IMG/VR virus record: IMGVR_UViG_3300030451_000678
Location: 2,139 to 28,566 of that record
Strand: one strand, 5' to 3'
Length of the DNA: 26,428 nucleotides
Source of the DNA: a virus
The notes under the pieces were generated by a model. That model saw nothing but the letters and a program-made list of their open reading frames with translations, was not told where the DNA came from and did not search any database. The position numbers and the translations under genes are program-made. This document shows positions 6,976 to 13,116 of the stretch, piece by piece. Numbering within the stretch: position 1 is the stretch's first letter; each line of letters begins with the position of its first letter.

Positions 6976-7129
6976 AGATAAAAAAACTAAAATACCAAAA
7001 AAGTATTTATCAGGATTAAAAGGAGCAAGAAGAAATCAAAGAGCTAGTTTAATAAAACAAGTAAGTACTTTATATAAAAGCGGTGCGAGAATACCTTTAT
7101 CTTTATTAAGAAAGAGGACAAGAACATAA
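6944..7129 (+). CDS. Small basic protein 1 of head cluster (61 residues)
   Basis: TTG start at 6944 inside the portal gene, with a GAAGGAG site at 6931-6937; no ATG alternative exists near it. The product is strongly basic (MAKRKQRRVPKDKKTKIPKK, then YLSGLKGARRNQRASLIKQV) and ends LLRKRTRT. It has few hydrophobic residues except the YLSGL and LYKSGARIPLSLL patches. The KYLSGLKG...R segment resembles a small protein found near terminase/portal genes of marine phages, whose function is unknown to me. First of four tiny basic genes before the Mu F-like gene; its stop overlaps the next ATG by one base. Confidence 0.65.
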   Translation: MAKRKQRRVPKDKKTKIPKKYLSGLKGARRNQRASLIKQVSTLYKSGARIPLSLLRKRTRT

Positions 7130-7401
7130 TGGCAAGTAAATTTAGAAAACCTTTATCAGCATCTACCTTAAAAACATTAAAAGCAAAAGCAAAAAAATCT
7201 AAATTATTTAATTTAGCAGATTTAAAAGCAAGTTTCCGTAGAGGGCAAGGTGCTTTTTTGTCTGGCGGTAGTAGACCTAGAATACCTATGAACGCTTGGG
7301 CTATGGCTAGAGTAAATAAACTTATCAGTAGAGGAAGATCAGGAACATTTGATAAAGATATTATAAGTAGAGCAAGTAAAAGAAAAAGAAAGAAGAAATA
7401 A
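7129..7401 (+). CDS. Small basic protein 2 of head cluster (DUF5824-like?)
   Basis: 90 residues, very basic ends (KAKAKKSK near 25 and KRKRKKK at the C-terminus). The middle part LKASFRRGQGAFLSGGSRPR then IPMNAWAMARVNKLISRG resembles a small phage domain with a conserved RRG..A..S..RP...P..WAMARV pattern (I think DUF5824, from memory). Function unknown; proteins of this type occur in head-gene regions of marine phages and may be virion parts or help in DNA condensation. Both ends overlap neighbours by one base, TAATG, so it is translated as part of the chain. Confidence 0.65.
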   Translation: MASKFRKPLSASTLKTLKAKAKKSKLFNLADLKASFRRGQGAFLSGGSRPRIPMNAWAMARVNKLISRGRSGTFDKDIISRASKRKRKKK

Positions 7402-7565
7402 TGTCTGCTCCTAAATTATCTACATTAAAAAATAAGATCAGAAAAAAAAAGAAACTAGGTTTTACAGAAAGAGCAAGTGCGGTTGCAAGAGGATTATTGC
7501 CAAGAAAAGCTGGAAAGTATAAAGGAAAAAAAGTAAAGAGCAAAAAATATGGAGGACCAGCTTAA
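7401..7565 (+). CDS. Small basic protein 3 of head cluster (54 residues)
   Basis: Starts at ATG 7401, overlapping the previous stop (TAATG), and ends TAA directly followed by the next ATG. Reads MSAPKLSTLKNKIRKKKKLG, FTERASAVARGLLPRKAGKY, then KGKKVKSKKYGGPA. It is Lys/Arg-rich with a single short non-polar stretch, AVARGLLP. No family recognised. The tight fit without gaps between two other ORFs is the main evidence that it is a gene. An A-rich tract near 7440 (GAAAAAAAAAG) could also promote slippage, but the frame is intact. Confidence 0.6.
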   Translation: MSAPKLSTLKNKIRKKKKLGFTERASAVARGLLPRKAGKYKGKKVKSKKYGGPA

Positions 7566-7853
7566 ATGGCAGAATACAGAGGTAAACAAGTAAAGTTGAA
7601 TAAACCTTTTCGATTATCAACAACTGAATCAAAAAGAAAAAAATTTGGTGTTTATGTTAAAGATAAATCTTCTGGTAGGATAAAAAAAGTAACTTTTGGT
7701 GCAAGAGGTATGAGTATAAAAAAGAATATTCCAGCAAGGCAAAAATCATTTCTTGCGAGAATGGGTGGGGTCTTAAAAGAGGTAAAAGGGCAAAAAACTT
7801 TATCACCAGCTTATTGGTCGATTAGAGCTTGGAAAAAGAACTTTCCGTTGTAA
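7566..7853 (+). CDS. Small basic protein 4 of head cluster (95 residues)
   Basis: MAEYRGKQVKLNKPFRLSTT, FGVYVKDKSSGRIKKVTFGA, RGMSIKKNIPARQKSFLARM, then KTLSPAYWSIRAWKK. The order YRGK.VKLNKPFR, FGVYVKD...IKKVTFG, PAR.KSFLAR, YWS...W is a recognisable small family from marine myo- and siphoviruses, where larger versions are found in prohead/scaffold regions. Its role is not established. The Tyr-Trp-Ser...Trp end is its most conserved part as I remember it. Predicted beta-rich, unlike the other three basic proteins. Its stop overlaps the ATG of the Mu F-like gene. Confidence 0.65.
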   Translation: MAEYRGKQVKLNKPFRLSTTESKRKKFGVYVKDKSSGRIKKVTFGARGMSIKKNIPARQKSFLARMGGVLKEVKGQKTLSPAYWSIRAWKKNFPL

Positions 7854-8758
7854 TGTCTAGGATATTAGAAAAATTAGCTGATCAACACGAGGAACGTATA
7901 ATTAATGTATTATACAAACTTGAAGAAGATATTATAAAAGAAGTAAATAAAGCTACAAAGGGTGAATTAGTATCACAGAGATTAGCTATTCAATTACAAC
8001 CAAAGATAAGACAAGCTATAGAAAATAATTTTCTAAATGAAGCAGACCTGATTATAAATGAAGAATACAATAAAATAGCAAAAGAAGTATTAGATACATT
8101 TGGCGAAATGCCGATACCAGAAAAATTCAAAAGTTTAACTGAAGCAAACCTATCAACTATAAATGCTTTAAAGTATCAAAGCTATTCAGGATTTGAAGAT
8201 ATAGGAGAAAGATTTATAAAAGTAATTAATGACGAACTTTATCAAAGTGCAATAGCTGGTAGGCCCTATGAAGATATGGTAAGTAATATAAGATCGCACA
8301 TAAATGGAGTTTATAAAAAATCTAATCAAAGAGAAATAAATGAGTTAGTAGATTTTATAAATGAAAACAAATTTAATATGCAAATGAAAACACAAGTAGA
8401 AGATGCAGTAAGAAAATTACATACGCAATATGCTAGTGATAGAGCTGGCAATAATTTAAGAAGATATGTTGGACAAATAGCACACGATAGTGTGATGCAG
8501 TTCCACGGACAATTTACAATAGCGAAAGCAAAAGAAAGTGGACTTACACACTTCACTTATACTGGAACATTAGTAAGAGATAGCCGAGATTGGTGTAGAG
8601 GTATACTAGGTAAAACCTTTACAGAAAAAGAAATAAGAAATTTATGGAATACAAGATCGTGGGGAGGAAAATCAATTGGTGACCCATTTATAGTTAGAGG
8701 TGGGTATAGATGCAGACATACTTGGATACCTACTGACCCAAGTTGGAATATTGATTAA
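7853..8758 (+). CDS. Head morphogenesis protein, Mu gpF/SPP1 gp7-like
   Basis: 301 residues. I start at ATG 7853, which overlaps the previous stop as TAATG like its neighbours; an in-frame TTG at 7829 would add 8 residues but has no better site. The long helical N-terminal part (EERIINVLYKLEEDIIKEVN onward) leads to the C-terminal Mu F-type domain: TYTGTLVRDSRDWCRGILGK, FTEKEI, then GGYRCRHTWIPTD. In this family the RDSR..C and YRC..H residues form a conserved core. Members are minor capsid proteins bound near the portal, needed for prohead assembly or DNA ejection. Position after the portal agrees. A gap with a promoter candidate follows. Confidence 0.87.
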   Translation: MSRILEKLADQHEERIINVLYKLEEDIIKEVNKATKGELVSQRLAIQLQPKIRQAIENNFLNEADLIINEEYNKIAKEVLDTFGEMPIPEKFKSLTEANLSTINALKYQSYSGFEDIGERFIKVINDELYQSAIAGRPYEDMVSNIRSHINGVYKKSNQREINELVDFINENKFNMQMKTQVEDAVRKLHTQYASDRAGNNLRRYVGQIAHDSVMQFHGQFTIAKAKESGLTHFTYTGTLVRDSRDWCRGILGKTFTEKEIRNLWNTRSWGGKSIGDPFIVRGGYRCRHTWIPTDPSWNID

Positions 8759-8767
8759 TAGTAAGAT

Positions 8768-8796
8768 TTGTAATTTTAAAAAAACTTTGCTATAAA
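8768..8796 (+). promoter_or_regulatory. Candidate sigma70-type promoter for scaffold and capsid genes
   Basis: TTGTAA (8768-8773) and TATAAA (8791-8796) are 17 bases apart (4/6 and 5/6 matches to consensus), in the 63-base gap before the scaffold gene. A start point near 8803 would leave a short leader containing CTGGAG at 8807-8812. Extra transcription of scaffold and major capsid genes would make sense because they are needed in many copies. Predicted by eye. Confidence 0.5.
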
Positions 8797-8821
8797 TAAA
8801 TTACAACTGGAGAAAAAACAA

Positions 8822-9538
8822 ATGGATAAACAAATGGAACAAGAACAAGTAGAACAAACTACGGAAGTTAAAGAAGAAGTGCTAACCCCTGGCATAGAAG
8901 AAAAACCTAAAACTAAAACATTTACTCAAGAAGAATTAAATGAAATAGTGGAAAGAAGATTACATAAGGAAAGAATGACGATTAACAAAAAAATAGGTGT
9001 TGATGATTTGGACTCTGCAATAAATATAGTAAAAGCTCAAAAAGAAGCAGAGGAAAAACAAAAAATTCAAAAAGGCGAATTTGAAGAAATATTGAAAAAT
9101 AAAACTCAGGAATGGAATAAAGAAAAAACTAATTTAGAAACACAATTAAAAGATATTAAGATAAATAAATCTTTATTATCTTCTGCATCAAAAAATAGGG
9201 CAATAAATCCTGATCAGGTTGTAGAATTATTAAACAAAAATATTAAATTAAATGATGCTGGTAATGTAGAAATCCTAGACAAAAATGGATTAGCCAGATA
9301 TAACAGTAATGGGGAACTCTTGACTACTGATGAATTGGTGCAAGAGTTTTTGACACAGAACCCACACTTTGTTAGTGCTACCCCAAGTGGCTCTGGCTCG
9401 GTGTCAAATGTGGATAGGGGAGAACTCAGCTCCAGTTTTAAAATTGAGGATTTAGATATGAGTAATCCAAAGGATAGAGAAAAATATGCTAAATGGAAAC
9501 AAAAGCGTAGTTCTCAACCTAGAGTAATTAACTCATAA
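8822..9538 (+). CDS. Capsid scaffolding protein
   Basis: 238 residues, immediately before the capsid gene, as usual. Acidic, Gln/Glu/Lys-rich N-terminus (MDKQMEQEQVEQTTEVKEEV), then FTQEELNEIVERRLHKERM, a typical scaffold motif, and a coiled-coil stretch to about residue 115 (QKEAEEKQKIQKGEFEEILK). The C-terminal part (ASKNRAINPDQVVELL, then low-complexity ATPSGSGSVSN, then a basic tail KWKQKRSSQ) agrees with the scaffold pattern, in which the basic end contacts coat protein. It organises coat subunits into the prohead and is then lost. ATG 8822 is preceded by CTGGAGAAAAAAC. Confidence 0.85.
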   Translation: MDKQMEQEQVEQTTEVKEEVLTPGIEEKPKTKTFTQEELNEIVERRLHKERMTINKKIGVDDLDSAINIVKAQKEAEEKQKIQKGEFEEILKNKTQEWNKEKTNLETQLKDIKINKSLLSSASKNRAINPDQVVELLNKNIKLNDAGNVEILDKNGLARYNSNGELLTTDELVQEFLTQNPHFVSATPSGSGSVSNVDRGELSSSFKIEDLDMSNPKDREKYAKWKQKRSSQPRVINS

Positions 9539-9565
9539 TTTTTAATTTTTTTTATGGAGTAAAAT

Positions 9566-10405
9566 ATGGCAAACGAAACTACAAGTAGTACTATATCAGA
9601 ACTTTATACTGAGATAGTAGCAGAAGCGTTATTTGTTGCTAATGAGCAATCAATAATGAGAAATTTAGTAAGAAACTATACAATAGCAGGTGGAGGAAAA
9701 TCAGTTGAAGTTCCTATTTATGCAACTGTGTCTGCCGCCGCTGTGAATGAAGCAACTGATTTATCTAATACAGCAGTCAACCCAAGTTCTGTTACTATAA
9801 CAGCATCAGAGGTTGGAATTATGACCACACTAACTGATTTAGCAAGAAATTCAGCATCAAGAAATGTAGCTGGAGATATTGGAAAATTATTTGGCGAAGC
9901 TATAGCAAAAAAGATTGACTCAGACCTATCAGCTTTATTTACTGGTTTTTCAGTTGAAAAAGGCGGTGGAGCTGGAAATGAAATAACTGTAACAGATTTA
10001 TTTGAAGCCGCTGCTGAATTAAGAGTGGCAAATGCCCCTGGACCTTATTATGGAGTATTCCACCCAAGAATGATTTTTAATGTAAAAAAATCTTTAACAA
10101 ATACTTTTGTGGGAAGAGATACAGAACTTTCAAATGAAGCTATGAGAACTGGTTTTGTAGGAACTATTGCTGGAATACAAATATTTGAAAGCTCAAACGT
10201 ATCTGTAGATGGTTCAGATGACTCAATAGCTGGAGTATTTTCACAAGATGCTTTAGGTCTAGCTATGATGCAAGATTTAAAAATTGAAAGTCAAAGAGAT
10301 GCTTCTTTAAGAGCTGATGAGATTGTAGCCACAGCAGTTTATGGAGTTGGTGAACTACACGACAGTTATGGCGTAAAATTAACTGGCGACACTTTAGCTA
10401 ACTAA
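9566..10405 (+). CDS. Major capsid protein (HK97-fold)
   Basis: 279 residues. An N-terminal helix region (ISELYTEIVAEALFVANEQS) then IAGGGKSVEVPIYATVSAAA, a strand-rich E-loop-like segment; the long spine helix SASRNVAGDIGKLFGEAIAK with KKIDSDLSALFTGF; then the P/A-domain stretch GPYYGVFHPRMIFNVKKSLT, GTIAGIQIFESSNV and a late QRDASLRADEIVATAVYGVG. This pattern fits capsid proteins of marine siphophages with the HK97 fold. It forms the icosahedral shell. Position after scaffold and normal length support the call. Better codon and amino-acid balance than neighbours (Ala/Gly-rich) suggests high expression. ATG 9566 has an ATGGAG site. A GNRA hairpin follows the gene. Confidence 0.92.
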   Translation: MANETTSSTISELYTEIVAEALFVANEQSIMRNLVRNYTIAGGGKSVEVPIYATVSAAAVNEATDLSNTAVNPSSVTITASEVGIMTTLTDLARNSASRNVAGDIGKLFGEAIAKKIDSDLSALFTGFSVEKGGGAGNEITVTDLFEAAAELRVANAPGPYYGVFHPRMIFNVKKSLTNTFVGRDTELSNEAMRTGFVGTIAGIQIFESSNVSVDGSDDSIAGVFSQDALGLAMMQDLKIESQRDASLRADEIVATAVYGVGELHDSYGVKLTGDTLAN

Positions 10406-10412
10406 AACTTAT

Positions 10413-10430
10413 GGGGTGGGAAACCACCCC
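10413..10430 (+). terminator. Strong GNRA hairpin just after the major capsid gene
   Basis: GGGGTGG (10413-10419) and CCACCCC (10424-10430) form a perfect 7-bp stem closed by the stable tetraloop GAAA, starting 7 bases after the capsid stop codon. What follows is TATTATAAAGG, not a T run, so it could be a weak terminator or, more likely, a 3' barrier that protects the capsid message from exonucleases while letting some transcription pass to the connector genes. Confidence 0.6.
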
Positions 10431-10449
10431 TATTATAAAGGAGTTTACT

Positions 10450-10629
10450 ATGGATATGGTCAAATTAGTAAAGGGCGATAGAATTATTGAAAGAAGTAAA
10501 GTTGATTATGAAAATAACAAAGGTATGTGGGGGATAAGAGGTTGGAGCTTATATGAAGGTAAACCACAAGCTGAAACCAAACCAGTAGAAGAACCAAAAA
10601 AGACTAAACCTAAAAAGAAAGGTAAATAA
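10450..10629 (+). CDS. Small hypothetical protein with Lys/Pro-rich tail (59 residues)
   Basis: I start at ATG 10450, which has AAAGGAG at 10437-10443; an upstream ATG at 10411 is in frame but lies in the capsid-end hairpin. Reads MDMVKLVKGDRIIERSKVDY, ENNKGMWGIRGWSLYEGKPQ, then a tail rich in EPKKTKPKKK. Small proteins with a compact KGD..I...VDY..N..MW.IRGW core and charged tail often occur between capsid and connector genes of marine phages; role unknown, perhaps a head-associated or rho-factor-like fold. It closely parallels the 53-residue gene at 12009-12170. The stop overlaps the next ATG by one base. Confidence 0.65.
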   Translation: MDMVKLVKGDRIIERSKVDYENNKGMWGIRGWSLYEGKPQAETKPVEEPKKTKPKKKGK

Positions 10630-11105
10630 TGGCTACAACAGAATTTAGTGTAGCTAATTCAAATTTACAAGCTATACAACCTGATATACTAGGTTTTGGA
10701 ATTACAGACTTTGGTGATCAATTACAGTTCGCAGAAAATGATGTACTTAGAAGGATAAGAGAAGAATGGTGGGAGAGATACAGACACCAAGTTCGTTATA
10801 AAGATATTACAAAAGTAACTACAGTTGAAATGACTAATAGTAAACTTACCAATGCACAATGGACACAATCAGTAGTTTATTTAGCATTATGGAAATATGT
10901 TTATCCTATCCTTACAAAATGGCGAGACCCTGATACTGGAGAAGGAAAAGATGCTTTTCAGGTGCAGATTGATTTTTATAGAGATAGATATGAAGAGGAG
11001 TTTCAAGCAATATTGAGAGATGGTGTTGAGTATGATGAAGATAGTTCAGGGGCAGTAAGTGACTCGGAAAAAGAGCCTATTCATCATTTAAGGCTAGTTA
11101 GATAA
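10629..11105 (+). CDS. Head-tail connector/adaptor protein
   Basis: 158 residues. NLQAIQPDILGFGITDFGDQ, LQFAENDVLRRIREEWWERY, and a helical core ending in a long segment (DAFQVQIDFYRDRYEEEFQA) fit the small helical head-completion proteins (gp6/gp15 type) that bind beneath the portal. The C-terminus is acidic and less ordered. Position, between capsid and neck/tail terminator genes, is the main argument; sequence similarity to any one family was not tested. It begins in a TAATG overlap and ends in one. Confidence 0.65.
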   Translation: MATTEFSVANSNLQAIQPDILGFGITDFGDQLQFAENDVLRRIREEWWERYRHQVRYKDITKVTTVEMTNSKLTNAQWTQSVVYLALWKYVYPILTKWRDPDTGEGKDAFQVQIDFYRDRYEEEFQAILRDGVEYDEDSSGAVSDSEKEPIHHLRLVR

Positions 11106-11569
11106 TGCAAGTAAAGATAGACATAAATACTATCAATGTAAAAAATGAATTGCAAAGATTAACTAGAAAACAAAAATCTGCTGTTAAAAAAGCTCTAAAC
11201 AGAGTTTCTAATATGGCAATATTTATGATAACTAAAAGAACACAAAAAGGAAAATTACCAAATGGCGGGCAAATGAGAGCCTATGCACCATCTACAGTTA
11301 AAAGTAGAAAGAAAAGGGGAAGACAAACTGGTTTCGTAGATTTAACTGATACTGGAAAAATGTTTAGAAGTTTAGATTATAAAGTAAAAGGATTAAAAAG
11401 TACTTTGTTTTTTTCTAATATGGAAAGAAATAAAATAGCATCATATCACGATATTTTTGGTGCTGGTAAAAGCAAAGTTGTAAGACCTTTCTTTTCTATT
11501 GGAAGAAGAGAAGAAGATAAAATTCAAAAAGAATTTACTTCAACTTATTTTAAAGAAATGAGAATATGA
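11105..11569 (+). CDS. Neck/tail completion protein (HK97 gp10 or Mu gpG-like)
   Basis: 154 residues, very basic. LQRLTRKQKSAVKKALNRVS (N-terminal helix), IMITKRTQKGKLPNGG, PSTVKSRKKRGRQTGFVDLT, DTGKMFRSLDYKVKG, and HDIFGAGKSKVVRPFFSIGR. The N-terminal helix plus the LTDTG...L...RPFFSIG pattern fits virion morphogenesis proteins of the HK97 gp10/Mu G group, which sit at the neck and help finish head or tail. It is located where such a protein is expected, directly before the tail terminator. Ends in an ATGA overlap with that gene. Confidence 0.65.
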   Translation: MQVKIDINTINVKNELQRLTRKQKSAVKKALNRVSNMAIFMITKRTQKGKLPNGGQMRAYAPSTVKSRKKRGRQTGFVDLTDTGKMFRSLDYKVKGLKSTLFFSNMERNKIASYHDIFGAGKSKVVRPFFSIGRREEDKIQKEFTSTYFKEMRI

Positions 11570-12009
11570 GTAAAAGAGAAAATATAGCAAGTGATATAAT
11601 CACAAAACTTGATGCAGTAACCAGTCCAATAGAGTTCAAAAAAATAACTAGAGAACCATTTGAGGTAGAAGAACTTTCAGATGCACAGTTTCCAGCATTG
11701 TTCGTACAATCAGGAGATGAAACAAGAGAAGTATCAAGTATAGGCGATACAGGTGCTGGTAGCTATAGAGGTTCTATTGATTTTTTAATTGTAGCTTTTG
11801 GTAAAGGAACAACAAGTAATATAGACACAGTAAGAAATCAATTAATAGAAGTAGTTGAAGAAACACTAGATAATGATATAACAAGAAATGGAAATGCTTT
11901 AGATACACAGATAGTTGAAGCATCTACAGATGAGGGGACTATATTTCCTTATGGTGGAGTAAGAATAACTGCTAGAGTGATTTATGAATTTACAAGAGGG
12001 AGTGCATAA
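11566..12009 (+). CDS. Tail terminator protein
   Basis: 147 residues. IASDIITKLDAVTSPIEFKK, DAQFPALFVQSGDETR, then RGSIDFLIVAFGKGTTSNID, a strand-rich core, and VRITARVIYEFTRGS at the end. The order helix, FPAL(F/Y)V, SIDF.IVAFGK, helix TVRNQLIEVVEETL, and a C-terminal VRI.ARVIYE strand is typical of tail terminators (lambda gpU/SPP1 gp17 type), which form a hexameric ring capping the tail tube and joining it to the head. Overlaps the previous gene as ATGA and the next as TAATG. Placed before tail tube as expected. Confidence 0.75.
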   Translation: MSKRENIASDIITKLDAVTSPIEFKKITREPFEVEELSDAQFPALFVQSGDETREVSSIGDTGAGSYRGSIDFLIVAFGKGTTSNIDTVRNQLIEVVEETLDNDITRNGNALDTQIVEASTDEGTIFPYGGVRITARVIYEFTRGSA

Positions 12010-12170
12010 TGGCTAAACAAATAACTATGAAAAAAGGCGAAGACATAATTAAATGTTCAGAAGACCATATAGATCATTTTGAAAAAATGGGATATACAAT
12101 TGGCGGTGAAAAAAAAGTTACCAAAAAAAATGAAAAAGTGGTAAAACAAGAAGATAAAGAAAAAAAATAA
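12009..12170 (+). CDS. Small hypothetical protein with Lys/Glu-rich tail (53 residues)
   Basis: Reads MAKQITMKKGEDIIKCSEDH then IDHFEKMGYTIGG then a lysine/glutamate-rich tail of about 20 residues (KKVTKKNEKVVKQEDKEKK). The compact first part, MxKGxxxIxxxxxHxxxFExxGYxxG, resembles small proteins found between head and tail genes in many phages of marine bacteria. Start is set by the TAATG overlap at 12007-12011. Its layout (small folded head, charged tail) matches the gene at 10450-10629, so the two may be related or serve similar virion roles. Function unknown. Confidence 0.65.
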   Translation: MAKQITMKKGEDIIKCSEDHIDHFEKMGYTIGGEKKVTKKNEKVVKQEDKEKK

Positions 12171-12193
12171 ACTATAACAAGGAGGTTTAAAAA

Positions 12194-12580
12194 ATGGCAG
12201 TACATCACGGCAAAGAAGGAGTTGTAACAATAGGGTCAAATACTCTAGGAAATGCAACTGGATTTACAGTAGATACAACACACGATACAGTAGAAAAAAC
12301 AGCATTGGGTGACTCAATGAAATCCTTTTTAGTAGGAAGAGGAACTTTTACTGCATCTATTGATATGAACTTTGATGAAGAAGATACAGCACAAACTACA
12401 TTGGTACAAGGTGCAGAAGTAACATTTGCATTTTTACCAGAGGGCAATGCGTCAGGTGATAGAAAATTCTCTGGAACTGGTATTGTAACAGGAATGTCAG
12501 TAGGTGTTACATTAGATGGTGTAACTACTAGAACTGTATCACTTCAGGGAACTGGTGGCTTAACAATCGGTACTGTGTAA
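12194..12580 (+). CDS. Major tail tube protein
   Basis: 128 residues, beta-rich and low in Lys compared with neighbours. VHHGKEGVVTIGSNTLGNAT, GFTVDTTHDTVEKTALGDSM, KSFLVGRGTFTASIDMNFDE, then a strand region ending in TTRTVSLQGTGGLTIGTV. The pattern, G.V.IG....A....F...TT...VE.T.LGD....F..G..T.T.S......D, is that of siphophage tail tube proteins, which stack as rings to form the tail tube. ATG 12194 has a strong AAGGAGG site (12180-12186), in keeping with high demand. Position between terminator and assembly chaperones is the normal one. Confidence 0.85.
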   Translation: MAVHHGKEGVVTIGSNTLGNATGFTVDTTHDTVEKTALGDSMKSFLVGRGTFTASIDMNFDEEDTAQTTLVQGAEVTFAFLPEGNASGDRKFSGTGIVTGMSVGVTLDGVTTRTVSLQGTGGLTIGTV

Positions 12581-12592
12581 CAGTAATATAGT

Positions 12593-12946
12593 ATGACTGA
12601 CAATAAAATTGATTATTTTGATGGCATACGAGATCATTTTAGTGCATTAGATACTAAAATAATTGAGGTGCCAGAGTGGGGATTAGTTGGCGACAAAGCA
12701 ATTCATTGTAAACCATTTAATATGTTAGAAAAACAAAAGATTTTTAAAGGTGCTAATAATACTGATCTATTAGTTTTGATTGATGTTATTATAGAAAAAT
12801 CTCTTACAAAAGATGGTAAAAAAATGTTTACTGCTCAAGATGTTTTAGGTTTTAAAACAAAAGCAGACACAAATATAATTGCTGACGTGGCTACAAAAAT
12901 AATGGGTACTGATAACAAAGATTTAGAGGACAATAAAAAAAACTAA
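12593..12946 (+). CDS. Tail assembly chaperone, short (G-like) form
   Basis: 117 residues, located between tail tube and tape measure genes, the canonical place of the chaperone pair. IIEVPEWGLVGDKAIHCKPF, NMLEKQKIFKGANNTDLLVL, IDVIIEKSLTKDGKKMFTAQ, DVLGF and ADVATKIMGTDNKD fit the G-like family that coats the tape measure during tail assembly. The gene ends GAC AAT AAA AAA AAC TAA, i.e. a run of eight A and a C right before the stop; the slippery A AAA AAC allows a longer product (see 12593-13116). Without slippage translation ends here. No clear Shine-Dalgarno site; CAGTAATATAGT precedes the ATG. Confidence 0.85.
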   Translation: MTDNKIDYFDGIRDHFSALDTKIIEVPEWGLVGDKAIHCKPFNMLEKQKIFKGANNTDLLVLIDVIIEKSLTKDGKKMFTAQDVLGFKTKADTNIIADVATKIMGTDNKDLEDNKKN

Positions 12947-13116
12947 AAAATGATGTTGAACTACTTAATATCTTTGGGCTAGCAGAAAAACTACATAAAA
13001 CAGTTGCCGAAATTTTAGAAATGTCAGTTGATGAATTTTATTTATGGGTAGCATATTATGAAATTCAAAACGAACAAAAAGAAAGACAACACAGACTAGA
13101 AAGGGCAAGGCGGTAA
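12593..13116 (+). CDS. Tail assembly chaperone, -1 frameshift fusion (GT-like)
   Basis: The -1 frame, opened after the heptamer A AAA AAC at 12937-12943, continues as LKNDVELLNIFGLAEKLHKT, VAEILEMSVDEFYLWVAYYE, IQNEQKERQHRLERARR and stops TAA at 13114-13116, right before the GTG of the tape measure gene. The sequence DEFYLWVAYYEI is the typical end of T-type chaperone domains. The fused product is about 174 residues (117 codons, then 57). The T domain has no start codon of its own: ATGs at 12950 and 12953 are in the other frame. This fits the lambda G/GT pattern, where a minority of ribosomes make the fusion, which recruits tail tube protein to the tape measure. Confidence 0.88.
12937..12943 (+). 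promoter_or_regulatory. Programmed -1 frameshift slippery site
   Basis: A AAA AAC in the reading frame of the G-like gene (XXY = AAA, YYZ = AAC), followed at once by the 0-frame stop TAA. Slipping back one base lets both tRNAs re-pair on AAA AAA, and the next codon is CTA. The stop codon directly after the heptamer may add a pause. No obvious stem-loop was seen within 60 bases downstream. A AAA AAC works as a slippery site in many dsDNA phages and in bacteria. Confidence 0.85.
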
